Positions 47,098 to 60,343 of a stretch of DNA of 64,000 bases are shown here, in pieces (position 1 is the first letter of the stretch; each line of letters begins with the position of its first letter). Source of the DNA: Aulostomus chinensis (lineage: Eukaryota > Chordata > Actinopteri > Syngnathiformes > Aulostomidae); the NCBI GenBank assembly GCA_037954235.1, contig JBBMOA010000017.1, positions 1,050,001 through 1,114,000 on the forward strand. The letters are read 5' to 3'. The translations under genes and the position numbers were made by a program. Below the pieces are notes generated by a model, which did not search any database, was not told the origin of the DNA, and saw nothing but the letters and a program-made list of their open reading frames with translations.

Positions 47098-47440
47098 TTG
47101 GGCAGTACGGTGGAGCAGTGGTCCTCCCTGTGGCCCCCCATCAAGAAGGTTGTGGGTGGAGCCCCGGCTGCAGCACGGGGTCTTTCTGGGTGAGTCTCCA
47201 TGTTCTCCCTGTTCCTGCTGGGTTCTCTCTGGTACTCCAGCTTCCTCCACAGTCCAAAGACATCAAGAGGGACCAGGTTAATCCAGACTCTAAATTGACC
47301 GTAGGTGTGGCTGGGAGAGCCAATGGTTGTCTGTCTCTATGTGTTGGCCCTGCCATGGACTGGTGACCTGTCCAGGGGGAAGGCTGCTGGGATAGGCTCC
47401 ACCCCCACCACCCTCACAGGAGAAGAGGGGGAACATGGAG
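47098..47440 (+). mobile_element. tRNA-type SINE (copy 3)
   Basis: Plus-strand copy beginning GGGCAGTACGGTGGAGCAGT (tRNA-like A-box region) with one head segment containing AAGAAGGTTGTGGGTGGAGC, then the body (CCACAGTCCAAAGACATCAA, CTAAATTGACCGTAGGTGTG) and the end GGGATAGGCTCCACCCCC. Nearly identical to copy 1 outside that copy's tandem expansion, including its unusual head sequence, so the two share a recent source. No clear target duplication was found. Confidence 0.8.
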
Positions 47441-48196
47441 GGAGGGATGTTGGGACTGGGTTGGGACTCGGCGAGAGCAGTCGCACTCCTCTTCTCTCCT
47501 CCTCTTCTTTTCTGTCTGACTATCATTCTTTGTCTCAACTCCTATCCATTTCTGAGGCTGGCAGAGCGGGGCAACAACAGACTCTTGAACTGAAACGCAG
47601 GATGGAAACCATCTCGGAGCAGTTGGCCGCTTTGCAAAGAGGAGAGTGATGTTGAAGACCAGAAAATTTTAACTTACAATTTGGATTGGACTGAAAGAGA
47701 AGACGGATTGGAATGTGTGCTCCTCTGCCCAAACCCAAACACAGCTTCCTTATTGGCTACTGAAGGTCACCTGCCCACTGTTTATCCTCCAGGAGAACTC
47801 CTTCTGCCTTGGTGACGCAAATGGCACGTACTATCCCCCCCTCCCCCGTGTGTTCCTGACCCCCGCCTCTGCCCTCTCCACCTCCCTTGGGGTGGCAGCG
47901 CCTGTTGGCTGCAGCCTGCCCCGCCCGGGCTTGGTTGGCACGGCTCTTGCTGCGACGCCTCACTCTCACTTGCCTCCATTGGGTCAACGGACTGCTCAAG
48001 TTTAGCGCACAGACACAACAAATGTAGATGTGCTGTTGTTAAGTTTCTGAAGTGTAGCATTGTTACTTTCAATCTGTAATAATTGTGACGGCTTGTGATC
48101 GTTGGATCAGGCTTTGAGTTGTGATCTTTGATTGCCCCTCGGGGATAAATAAAGTTATCTGAATCTGAATCTGAATCTGAATCTGAATCTGAATCT
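47441..48196 (+). other. Probable retroposon 3' end with (TGAATC)n tail
   Basis: The segment ends with TTGCCCCTCGGGGATAAAT, an AATAAA at 48148-48153 and then TGAATC repeated six or seven times to 48196. A hexamer tail after such a signal is the usual look of fish non-LTR retrotransposon 3' ends. The upstream part (about 47560-48100) has no recognisable coding sequence. Start unknown, family not identified. Confidence 0.45.
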
Positions 48197-48785
48197 GATG
48201 GATGATGGATGGATGGAGGGAGGGATGGATGGACGATGAATGGATGGAGGGAGGGATGGATGGATGGATGGATGGAGGGATGGATGGAGGGAGGGATGGA
48301 GGGAGGGATGGATGGATGGAGGGATGGATGGAGGGAGGGATGGATGGATGGATGGATGGAGGGATGGAGGGAGGGATGGATGGATGGATGGATGGATGGA
48401 TGGAGGGATGGATGGATGGATGGAGGGATGGAGGGATGGATGGAGGGATGGAGGGAGGGATGGATGGATGGATGGATGGAGGGATGGATGGATGGACGAT
48501 GAATGGATGGAGGGAGGGATGGATGGATGGATGGATGGATGGAGGGATGGATGGATGGAGGGAGGGAGGGATGGATGGATGGAGGGAGGGATGGATGGAG
48601 GGATGGATGGATGGATGGATGGATGGAGGGATGGATGGATGGAGGGAGGGAGGGATGGATGGATGGAGGGATGGATGGAGGGAGGGATGGATGGATGGAT
48701 GGAGGGAGGGATGGATGGATGGATGGATGGAGGGATGGATGGATGGATGGATGGATGGAGGGATGGATGGAGGGATGGATGAATG
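48195..48785. repeat. GGAT-type minisatellite (GGATGGATGGAGGGAGGGAT)n
   Basis: About 590 bp of GGAT and GGAGGGA words, reverse-complement type of the 15469 array. It follows directly on the (TGAATC)n tail. A block containing GGACGATGAATGGATGG occurs at about 48230 and 48492 (about 262 bp apart), indicating block duplication. Open frames are artefacts. Confidence 0.96.
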
Positions 48786-49917
48786 GTGTTTTTTGTATAC
48801 TTGTGTTCGTGTGTTCAATTCCAATATTAAAATGATGAATGCAGCAAATGGAAAATTTGTCTCTGCTGATAATTTTTTTCTCGAGGTCAAAAACTATTGC
48901 AGAATTGAACAACATGAGGTTCTCCTGTCTGGTTTGTCAGGGTCTGGTCAACCGTCCCCTGATGTATGCTGGACCTGCGGCCGTTCCCATGTGGTCCCCC
49001 CTCCAGAGGAAGAGTCACTTCTTCTGAATGGATGAATGAAGAAACAAAAATAAGGCGCAACACTCCAGTGGGACCAGTGGGACAGCTCGCTACCAGTGCG
49101 ATGGTTGTCAGCCACGCCTCCAAACGCCCTGACATGAATAACTTAAGAGTTCAACATCTGATTATGCTAAGTTTGCTGTTTGCCTGATCTACATGATCTA
49201 AGCAGCATTCCTGTTACACGCTCTCGTTACACGTTCCTGTTACTACAGTTTAGATGTTACATGTTATCATTACTGCAGCAGTCATGTTCCAGCAGCACTA
49301 CACTTCGTCATGATCCAGGTTTGCTGGAGCGATGAGCTTTTCTCCCCCTTTTTTGGCCCACAGTTCTCAAAATGAGAGGAAATAGGTGACATTGTCCTCT
49401 CTTGTCCATAAGCATGAAGCAATGACGAAGCCAGATGAAGAAGAGAAACAGCAGGAAGCGGAGAGGCAGATGACGATGCTAAGAATGAACATGAGAGGGA
49501 GGTAGGAGTGTGGGGAGGCAGAGACTGGGGCCTGAACCACCAGCTGCGTCGTGTTGAAGGAAAGTCTGAGTTGGTAGTGTCATGATAGCAAATAACACAT
49601 AAAAATATATGCAAATATATTTATGAAATACTGTCAGCAGTATCCTGAGGTGCACTGAGGTATGTTTTTAGTCCTTCTAAGAAGAATATATTGGTGTGTC
49701 TCCACAGACATGAGCAGATGTAAAGGAGAGGACCCAAACCCAGGACCTGTAAGGGGGATTTGTTGAATCCACCTCATGTTTTCTTTCCAAATCAGAGAAA
49801 CTGCATTGGAGTGGAAACTTGATATTTTGTAAGAGTCCATAGAGACACAGCTGCTCGTTTCACCTGGTTTAAGGGGCTTAGTAGCTTTTAGCCTCAACTT
49901 TGTCTTGGACCTCCTGC

Positions 49918-49918
<1 letters not shown>
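48786..49918. other. Non-coding sequence
   Basis: No gene, RNA or mobile element recognised; short open frames only. Confidence 0.4.

Positions 49919-49919
<1 letters not shown>

Positions 49920-49973
<54 letters not shown>
49920..49973. repeat. (CA)n microsatellite
   Basis: Pure CA dinucleotides. Confidence 0.97.
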
Positions 49974-49975
<2 letters not shown>

Positions 49976-50159
49976 TAGACAATAGAAAACGTGGGTCACC
50001 AGCAGCCACCACTCACTGCTGTCCAACAGCAGGTAATTAGCTCCTTTTTCTGAATCTGAGGTTTTTGTTGCTCTTTAATGTGCCTTCATCTGTACAGGAC
50101 GTTTGGAATCAAAGTGATGGAGATGTTGGCTGCTCGCTGCTCACCTGTCTGACCCTCTC

Positions 50160-50221
<62 letters not shown>
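50160..50221. repeat. (CA)n microsatellite
   Basis: Pure CA dinucleotides. Confidence 0.97.
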
Positions 50222-50224
<3 letters not shown>

Positions 50225-50918
50225 CTAGTAGCATCAAGTCACTAAATATCTGCTCAAAGAGGACAAAGAGTGACTATTGTACAACACTTATACTGTGGTT
50301 TATATATGAAACATGTTGCTTTGACAAACCTTTAAAAAAGTTCTGGGGTCCAACAAATGAAAAACAAGTCCAATGATATGAATGGTCCAGAGGGGGCAGC
50401 AGTCCCTGGGCTGTGCTCAAGTTCATGGCCTGTAATTATACCGTTCCTTTCTGCAGAGGAATGGCCTGAATTCCTCTCAGAATTGTTGATCTTGTGAGTT
50501 GTCACCACAAAGTTAATTTCCCCAGGGAGAGCCGTATAAATTGCATGCCACTGAACAGAGGTAATAGCAGTGGTCTTGCAGATATGTTTGGCAGCAACTT
50601 CCAAGAGGCTCCGTATCAGCAGAGAGCTGCTCTGACGTGTCCTCCTGCTCACTGCGCCACTGCGCTTCCCTCTCATTAGCCTGCAGTCGGGAACAAGAGT
50701 TTGGATACATCTTTGTTTATTGCCTTGTGGTCTCTCTGCAATTTGTTGTTATTATGTTCATATTTTGAAGAGGTGCAGTAAATTCTGTGGTAATTGAAGC
50801 TGATAAAAGTGTTGGGGAGTTGAGTTCATCTGTTGACTGGAGACTGAGGGGCTGCGGAGCGTCGGTGCGTGCCGCTCTGCCACACCAGCTAATTGTTGTC
50901 AAGTTTGTATACCCCCCC
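50222..50918. other. Non-coding sequence with candidate conserved element
   Basis: About 50385-50700 is repeat-free and mixes TAATTA-type and GC-rich cores (CCTGTAATTATACCG, AAAGTTAATTTCCCC), looking like a conserved non-coding element. AGGGGGCAGCAG at 50391-50402 is a partial CTCF-like core. Conservation is not testable here. Confidence 0.4.
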
Positions 50919-50919
50919 T

Positions 50920-50985
<66 letters not shown>
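50919..50985. repeat. (CA)n microsatellite
   Basis: CA dinucleotides after a short CCCCCCTCC. Confidence 0.97.
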
Positions 50986-50988
<3 letters not shown>

Positions 50989-52029
50989 CCTCCCAACAGT
51001 ACAATGTAAACACATCCAGCATCACTGAATTATTTATACAACCCCTCATGAAAAGTAGGTTGAGGAAATATACTCTGTAGCTTCACCTCGTGCTGCTGGA
51101 GACACTGAAACATTCATCAATATATGGGATCAATGCAGTGCCATTGTGGAAATATCAGAAATATTCCTTCTGATCAGTTTGATTGACAGCAGCTGTTGGT
51201 ACTGGAGATGGAGACATGCCAGTCAAATCAGATTTCGGGATTCATTCAGGTTGACTTTTTCCAGTTTTGACAGCAAAGAAATAAAAAGGAAATAAAGAAA
51301 AGAAACGGGACTTCTGCAAATCATGGATGCTCAAGATTTCCAAGCGTCCTTGGCGTCCGTCACGCTGCAGCACACACCGACGAGGAGCGCATGGCGTGAA
51401 TCGTTTCACTGCTGTTAGCCATCAGTATCAGATAGCTTCATGCTAAATACACATGGTGGTGAACGTTAGCCGAGGAAGACCCTTCGCAGGAAGCTCAGTG
51501 GTCTCTGCAGCTACACCTGGAACTCCACCCACCTTGAACGGCTATGCACCAATCAGAACTACACTCTAATTCCTGGAGGTGCAGGGAGAGAAACTGGTGG
51601 CGTTTGCAGCTCCTTTACAGCTGCCTGCAAGTCATATTGTTCAGAAATGTTTAAATGTACTAATATGCTTATTCATCCATGTACAGGCACAGATGGAAGC
51701 AGTAGTAATACAGCTGGAACTCGCTGCAGGAGAAGACGTAATAAAAATACAGTATATCTGCTAACCTTGATGTAAAGAAGTGAAACATTGAAGTACCTCC
51801 AATCGATTCTTACAGGCCTTTTTATGAAGAGGTCAGGACGAGGTCGCGTGGCTACCACTGCAGAGGAGGAGTTTTTGACAGTCTGTGTTTGTACATTACA
51901 AATACTTGAGTGGAAAGTCCAGAACTTTGAAAGAAAGTTTTAGTGCTTGGGGACGTTGAGTACTTCATGTATCAATAACAGGGGAGGTTAAACCCGGTAA
52001 AACACTACTATAGCAGCAAGCTCTCACTG
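50986..52029. other. Non-coding sequence before the 21-bp satellite
   Basis: No feature recognised; only small open frames. Confidence 0.4.
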
Positions 52030-55000
52030 TATCATCAAGAATATACTAGTTATACACAAGTTTATACTAGATATACACAAGAAAATACTAGTTATACACA
52101 AGTTTATACTAGTTTTACACAAGAATATACTAGTTATACTCAAGTTTATACTAGATATGCACAAGAATACACTAGTTATACACAAGAATATACTAGTTCA
52201 ACACAAGTTTATACTAGATATGCAAAAGAATATGCTAAGTATACACAAGACTATACTAGTTATACACAAGATTATACTAGATATGCACAAGGCTATACTA
52301 CTTATACTCAAGTTTATACTAGTTTTACGCAAGAATATACTAGTTATACACACATTTATACTAGTTATACACAAGAATATACTAGTTATACACAAGTTTA
52401 TACAAGTTATACACAAGAATATACTAGTTATGCACAAGAATATACTAGTTATACACAGATTGATACTAGTTTTACACAAGAATATACTAGTTATACACAC
52501 ATTTATACTAGTCATACACAAGAATATACTAGTTAAACACAAGTTTATACTAGATATGCACAAGAATATTCTAGGTATACACAAGAATAAACTAGTTATA
52601 CACAAGTTTATACTCGATATGCACAAGAATATACTAGTTCTACACAAGTTTATACTAGATATGCACAAGAATATACTAGTTATACACAAGTTTATACTAG
52701 TTTTACACAAGAATATATCAGTTATACACACATTTATACTAGTCATACACAAGAATATACTAGTTATACACAAGTTTATACTAGTTATGCACAAGAATAT
52801 ACTAGTTATACACAAGTTTATACAAGTTATACACAAGAATATACTAGTTATGTACAAGAATATACTAGTTATACACACATTTATATCAGTCAAACACAAG
52901 AATATACAAGTTATACACACATTTATACTAGTCATACACAAGAATATACTAGTTATACACAAGTTTATATTAGATATGCACAACAATATACTAGTTATAC
53001 ACAAGAATATACTAGTTATACACAAGAATATACTAGTTATACACAAGTTTATACTAGATATGCACAAGAATATACTAGGTATACACAAGACTATACTAGT
53101 TATACACAAGTTTATACTAGTTATACACACATTTATACTAGTCATACACAAGAATATACTAGTTATACACAAGTTTATACTAGATATGCACAAGAATATA
53201 CTAGTTATACACAAGTTTATACTAGTTTTACACAAGAATATACTAGTTATACTCAAGTTTATACTAGATATGCACAAGAATACACTAGTTATACACAAGA
53301 ATATACTAGTTCAACACAAGTTTATACTAGATATGCAAAAGAATATGCTAAGTATACACAAGACTATACAAGTTATACACAAGAATATACTAGTTATGCA
53401 CAAGAATATACTAGTTATACACACATTGATACTAGTTTTACACAAGAATATACTAGTTATACACACATTTATACTAGTCATACACAAGAATATACTAGTT
53501 ACACACAAGTTTATACTAGATATGCACAAGAATATACTAGTTATACACAAGAATATACTAGGTATACACAAGAATAAACTAGTTATACACAAGTTTATAC
53601 TCGATATGCACAAGAATATACTAGTTCTACACAAGTTTATACTAGATATGCACAAGAATATACGAGTTATACACAAGTTTATACTAGTTTTACACAAGAA
53701 TATATCAGTTATACACACATTTATACTAGTCATACACAAGAATATACTAGTTATACACAAGTTTATACTAGTTATGCACAAGAATATACTAGTTATAGAC
53801 AAGCTTATACTAGTTTTACACAAGAATATACTAGTTATACACAAGTTTATACTAGTTTTACACAAGAATATACTAGTTATACACAAGTTTATACAAGTTA
53901 TACACAAGAATATACTAGTTATGCACAAGAATATACTAGTTATACACACATTTATATCAGTCATACACAAGAATATACTAGTTATACACAAGTTTATACT
54001 AGATATGCACAAGAATATACTAGTTATACACAAGAATATACTAGTTATACACAAGATTATACTAGATATGCACAAGAATATACTAGGTATACACAAGACT
54101 ATACTAGTTATACACAAGTTTATACTAGTTATACACACATTTATACTAGTCATACACAAGAATATACTAGTTATACACAAGTTTATACTAGATATGCACA
54201 AGAATATACTAGTTATACACAAGTTTATACTAGTTTTACACAAGAGTATACTAGTTATACACAAGTTTATACAAGTTATACACAAGAATATACTAGTTAT
54301 GCACAAGAATATACTAGTTATACACACATTGATACCAGTTTTCACAAGAATATACTAGTTATACACAAGTTTATACTAGATATGCACAAGAATATACTAG
54401 TTGTACACAAGTTTACACTAGTTTTACGCAAGAATATACTAGTTGTACACACATTTATACTAGTTTTACAGAAGAATATACTAGTTATACACACATTTAT
54501 ACTAGTCATACACAAGAATATACTAGTTATACACAAGTGAATACTAGATATGCACAAGAATATACTAGTTATACACAAGAATATACTAGTTATACACAAG
54601 TTTATACAAGATATGCACAAGAATATACTAGTTATACACAGGAATATACTCGTTAAACACAAGTTTATACTAGATATGCACAAGAATATACTAGGTATAC
54701 ACAAGAATAAACTAGTTATACACAAGTTTATACTCGATACGCACAAGAATATACTAGTTATACACAAGAATATACTAGTTATACACAAGTTTATACTAGA
54801 TATGCACAAGAATATACTAGGTATACACAAGAATAAACTAGTTATACACAAGTTTATACTCGATACGCACAAGAATATACTAGTTATACACAAGAATATA
54901 CTAGTTATACACAAGTTTATACTAGATATGCACAAGAATATACTAGTTATACACACGTTTATACTAGTTTTACACAATATGCTAGTTATACACAAGTTTT

Positions 55001-58000
55001 TACGAGTTATACACAAGAATATACTAGTTATGCACAAGAATATACTAGTTATACACACATTTATACTAGTTTTACAGAAGAATATACTAGTTATACACAC
55101 ATTTATACTAGTCATACACAAGAATATACTAGTTATACACAAGTGTATACTAGATATGCACAAGAATATACTAGTTATACACAAGAATATACTAGTTATA
55201 CACAAGTTTATACTAGTTATACACAAGAATATACTAGTTATAGACAAGCTTATACTAGTTTTACACAAGAATATACTAGTTATACACAAGTTTATACTAG
55301 TTTTACACAAGAATATACTAGTTATACACAAGTTTATACAAGTTATACACAAGAATATACTAGTTATGCACAAGAATATACTAGTTATACACACATTTAT
55401 ATCAGTCATACACAAGAATATACTAGTTATACACAAGTTTATACTAGATATGCACAAGAATATACCAGTTATACACAAGAATATACTAGTTATACACAAG
55501 ATTATACTAGATATGCACAAGAATATACTAGGTATACACAAGACTATACTAGTTATACCCAAGTTTATACTAGTTATACACACATTTATACTAGTCATAC
55601 ACAAGAATATACTAGTTATACACAAGTTTATACTAGATATGCACAAGAATATACTAGTTATACACAAGTTTATACTAGTTTTACACAAGAGTATACTAGT
55701 TATACACAAGTTTATACAAGTTATACACAAGAATATACTAGTTATGCACAAGAATATACTAGTTATACACACATTGATACCAGTTTTCACAAGAATATAC
55801 TAGTTATACACAAGTTTATACTAGATATGCACAAGAATATACTAGTTGTACACAAGTTTACACTAGTTTTACGCAAGAATATACTAGTTGTACACACATT
55901 TATACTAGTTTTACAGAAGAATATACTAGTTATACACACATTTATACTAGTCATACACAAGAATATACTAGTTATACACAAGTGAATACTAGATATGCAC
56001 AAGAATATACTAGTTATACACAAGAATATACTAGTTATACACAAGTTTATACAAGATATGCACAAGAATATACTAGTTATACACAGGAATATACTCGTTA
56101 AACACAAGTTTATACTAGATATGCACAAGAATATACTAGGTATACACAAGAATAAACTAGTTATACACAAGTTTATACTCGATACGCACAAGAATATACT
56201 AGTTATACACAAGAATATACTAGTTATACACAAGTTTATACTAGATATGCACAAGAATATACTAGGTATACACAAGAATAAACTAGTTATACACAAGTTT
56301 ATACTCGATACGCACAAGAATATACTAGTTATACACAAGAATATACTAGTTATACACAAGTTTATACTAGATATGCACAAGAATATACTAGTTATACACA
56401 CGTTTATACTAGTTTTACACAACAATATGCTAGTTATACACAAGTTTTTACGAGTTATACACAAGAATATACTAGTTATGCACAAGAATATACTAGTTAT
56501 ACACACATTTATACTAGTTTTACAGAAGAATATACTAGTTATACACACATTTATACTAGTCATACACAAGAATATACTAGTTATACACAAGTGTATACTA
56601 GATATGCACAAGAATATACTAGTTATACACAAGAATATACTAGTTATACACAAGTTTATACTAGTTATACACAAGAATATACTAGTTATACACACATTTA
56701 TACTAGTCATACACAAGAATATACTAGTTATACACAAGTTGATACTAGATATGCACAAGAATATACTAGTTATACACAAGTTTATACTAGTTATACACAA
56801 GTTTATACTAGTTTTACACAAGAATATACTAGTTATACACAAGTTTATACTAGTTTTACACAAGAATATACTAGTTATACACAAGTTTATACAAGTTATA
56901 CACAAGAATATACTAGTTATACACAAGTTTATACTAGTTTTACACAAGAATATACTAGTTATACACAAGTTTATACTAGTTATACACAAGTTTATACTAG
57001 TTTTACACAAGAATATACTAGTTATACACAAGTTTATACAAGTTATACACAAGAATATACTAGTTATGCACAAGAATATACTAGTTATACACACATTGAT
57101 ACTAGTTTTACACAAGAATATACTAGTTATACACACATTTATACTAGTCATACACAAGAATATACTAGTTACACACAAGTTTATACTAGATATGCACAAG
57201 AATATATTAGTTATACACAAGAATATACTAGGTATACACAAGAATAAACTAGTTATACACAAGTTTATACTCGATATGCACAAGAATATACTAGTTCTAC
57301 ACAAGTTTATACTAGATATGCACAAGAATATACGAGTTATACACAAGTTTATACTAGTTTTATACAAGAATATATCAGTTATACACACATTTATACTAGT
57401 CATACACAAGAATATACTAGTTATACACAAGTTTATACTAGATATGCACAAGAATATACGAGTTATACACAAGTTTATACTAGTTTTATGCAAGAATATA
57501 TCAGTTATACACACATTTATACTAGTCATACACAAGAATATACTAGTTATACACAAGTTTATACGAGTTATGCACAAGAATATACTAGTTATAGACACAC
57601 TTATACTAGTTTTACACAAGAATATACTAGTTATACACAAGTTTATACTAGTTTTACACAAGAATATACTAGTTATACACAAGTTTATACAAGTTATACA
57701 CAAGAATATACTAGTTATGCACAAGAATATACTAGTTATACACACATTTATATCAGTCATACACAAGAATATACTAGTTATACACAAGTGTATACTAGAT
57801 ATGCACAAGAATATACTAGTTATACACAAGAATATACTAGTTATACACAAGTTTATACTAGTTATACACAAGAATATACTAGTTATACACACATTTATAC
57901 TAGTCATACACAAGAATATACTAGTTATACACAAGTTGATACTAGATATGCACAAGAATATACTAGTTATACACAAGAATATACTAGTTATACACAAGTT

Positions 58001-58051
58001 TATACTAGTTATACACAAAGATATACTAGTTATACACAAGAATATACGAGG
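52030..58051. repeat. 21-bp minisatellite, block 1 (6 kb)
   Basis: Built on a 21-bp unit that contains TATACTAGTTATACACAAG plus AA or TT at the junction. Variants replace ACTAGT with ACTAGA, ACAAGT or ACGAGT, and TATACACAAG with TTTTACACAAG or TATGCACAAG. Since 21 is a multiple of three and units lack stops, frames of 300-780 codons are open on both strands; all are low-complexity heptapeptide repeats. Higher-order copies are evident: a variant at 54342 recurs at 55787 (1445 bp), with a 3-bp difference near 54974 versus 56419, and another at 52138 recurs at 53251 (1113 bp). Confidence 0.97.
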
Positions 58052-58360
58052 CAAGGCAAGGCAAGGCAAGGCAGTTTTATTTGTATAGCCCGTTTTCCCC
58101 TCCAGTTTGTCTCCAGGCTTCATGGCATCATAACAACATCCTCTGCCCTCAGACCCTCACATCGACTGAGGAGAAACTCCATAGAAAACCTTTAACAGGG
58201 AAAAATGGGAGAAACCTCAGGGTGAGGAGGGGCGGAGGATCCCTCACCAGGAGGGACAGACATGCAGGAGATGTTGTTACAGACAAGAAAACAGTTTATA
58301 ACACAGAATGGAGGAAACATGGAAATGTTAATAACAGTTGAAGAAGGAAGCTTCTGGAAG

Positions 58361-58726
58361 GGGAGGCAGGGAGAGCAAGCCAGCTTGATGGGGGACTGGA
58401 TGGTAGACTGGTTCATGGGAGGGGAGGCAGGGAGAGCAAGCCAGCTTGATGGGGGACTGGATGGTAGACTGGTTCATGGAAGGGGAGGCAGGGAGAGCAA
58501 GCCAGCTTGATGGGGGACTGGATGGTAGACTGGTTCATGGAAGGGGAGGCAGGGAGAGCAAGCCAGCTTGATGGGGGACTGGATGGTAGACTGGTTCATG
58601 GAAGGGGAGGCAGGGAGAGCAAGCCAGCTTGATGGGGGACTGGATGGTAGACTGGTTCATGGGAGGGGAGGCAGGGAGAGCAAGCCAGCTTGATGGGGGA
58701 CCGGATGGCAGACTGGTTCATGGAAG
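58361..58726. repeat. 61-bp tandem repeat, six copies, in L2 copy A
   Basis: Starts GGGAGGCAGG at 58361, 58422, 58483, 58544, 58605 and 58666, exactly 61 bp apart; reverse complement of the repeat at 28701-29005. Confidence 0.95.
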
Positions 58727-59661
58727 GGGAGCGCAGGCCAGTGTAACAGTAGGGAATAAGAGGGGGGGGGGGGTGATGCAGGCGGCAGTTGAGGCTCTGG
58801 TGGATCTGTGGAAACACAGAGAGACTGCGAGACACCAAGGCCAAACTACAAAGTGCAACAAGTAGTGGTAGTGACAGTTCCAAAAATGTGCAGGGAGGAG
58901 AGGAGGAGAGAGGGGGAGAGGAGAGGAGAGGAGAGGAGGGGAGGGCTCCATGTAACCTGATGTGTCCCCCAGCAGTCTCAGCCTGGAGCAGCATAGCTAT
59001 CAATGGTTCAGAGCTACCTGAACCAGTCCTGACTGAAGGCTCTGTCATAAAGGAAGGTCTTAAGCCTGGACTTCAAAGTAGTCAGAGTGTCTGCCTCTCT
59101 GACCCATGGAGAGATGCTGGTTCCACAGTAGAGGAACCGGTACCTGAAGGCTCCACCTCCCAGTCTGGTTTAGAGATACTGGGAGTCACTAACAGACCTG
59201 CATTCTGGGAGCGGAGTGCTCTGGTAGGACAGGAGGGACTAATGAGTTCTTTCAGAGAGGATGGAGCTTCATCATTGAGAGCCTTATAAGTCAGCAGAAG
59301 GACTTTGAAGTGGATTCTAGATCCTACAGGAAGGAGAGAAGCTAAAGTGGAGAGATGTGTTCTCTCTTCTAACTCCTGTCAGAACCCTGGCTGCAGCGTT
59401 CTGGACCAGCTGGAGACTCTTTAGAGAGTTGTTGGGACATCCTGACAGGAGACAGTTGCAGTGGTCCAGCCTAGAAGTGATGAATGCATGCACCAGTTTC
59501 TCAGCATCACTCTGGGAAAGGATGTTCCTAATCTTAGTGATACTGCAGGTGGAAGAAGGCGGTCCTGGTCACATGATTTATGTGGGAGCTGAAGGAAAGG
59601 TCCTGGTCAAAAATGACTCCAAGGTTCCTTGCAGTTGTCCTCAGGGTCAGGGTGATGCCAT

Positions 59662-60343
59662 CTAGAGTAGTGATCTGGTTAGAGAGGTGTCCCTGAGGGG
59701 TTTAGGTCCAAACATGATGACCTCAGTTTGATCTGAATTTAGCAGTAAGAAGTTAGAAGACATCCAGGATTTCATGTCTTTCAGGCAGTCTAGCAGATTA
59801 GTAAACTGGCTTGTGTCGTCTGGCTCCATCGACAAGTAAAGTTGTGTGTCATCTGCATAACAGTGGAAGTTGATTGAGTGCTTCTGGATTATGTCACCTA
59901 ATGGGAGCATGTAAAGAATGAAGAGAATCGGTCCTAAAACTGAACCCTGTGGTCCACCATGTGTGACTCTGCTGTACTCTGAATAGTCATTATTGACATT
60001 AACAAACTGAAACCTGTCAGATAAGTAGGACTTAACCCATTTTAGGGCAGGTCCTTAATCCCAGTTTCATGGTCTCGTCTCTGTAGCAGGATGCTGTGGT
60101 CGATGGTGTCAAATGCAGCACTGAGGTCCAAAAGGACAGAGACGAGACCTCTGTCTGAAGCTATAAGAAGATCATTAGAGACTCTGACCAGTGCTGGTTC
60201 AGTGCTATGGTGTCCCTGAATCCAGACTGGAAGGCTTCAAAGAGCTCGTTGCTGTGCAGATGTTCATGTAGCTGCTCCAGGACAACCTTCTCAAGGATCT
60301 TGGAGATGTAGGGAGGTTGGATATTGGCCTATAGTTGGCTAAT
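59662..60343 (-). pseudogene. L2 LINE reverse transcriptase fragment
   Basis: Part of the RT of an L2-clade LINE: NYRPISNLP block near 60340, AAFDTIDHS block near 60090, and the catalytic YADD within HCYADDTQLYLSM near 59860-59830, followed by SSNFLLLNSDQTEVIMFGPK near 59760-59710. RTs of this type make cDNA from LINE RNA at nicked chromosomal DNA. The endonuclease and early RT are missing, and frame changes occur between the first and last blocks. Confidence 0.85.

Larger units (their letters stand above)
58052..60343 (-). mobile_element. 5'-truncated L2-clade LINE inserted in the 21-bp satellite (copy A)
   Basis: Minus-strand element of about 2.3 kb. Its tail is (GGCAA)n on the plus strand at 58050-58073; the 3' UTR contains six copies of a 61-bp unit (58361-58726). 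Upstream is L2-type reverse transcriptase coding sequence, starting at about 60340 with LANYRPISNLPYISKILEKV and going through LLDLSAAFDTIDHS near 60125-60080 to YADDTQLY near 59850. The element begins abruptly within the RT domain where satellite resumes. Frameshifts and a broken middle part make it inactive. Confidence 0.88.

Noticed and set aside
48202..49035. Met/Asp/Gly/Trp-rich and Pro/Ser/Ile/His frames
   Set aside because: Translation of the GGAT minisatellite in all phases.
52030..58051. CRISPR-like array of short repeats
   Set aside because: No unique spacers; the whole unit is repeated, with vertebrate context.
58192..58510. Small frames reading CSPCLPFHEPV-type repeats
   Set aside because: They translate the 61-bp tandem repeat and 3' UTR of the L2 LINE, a non-coding region of the element.
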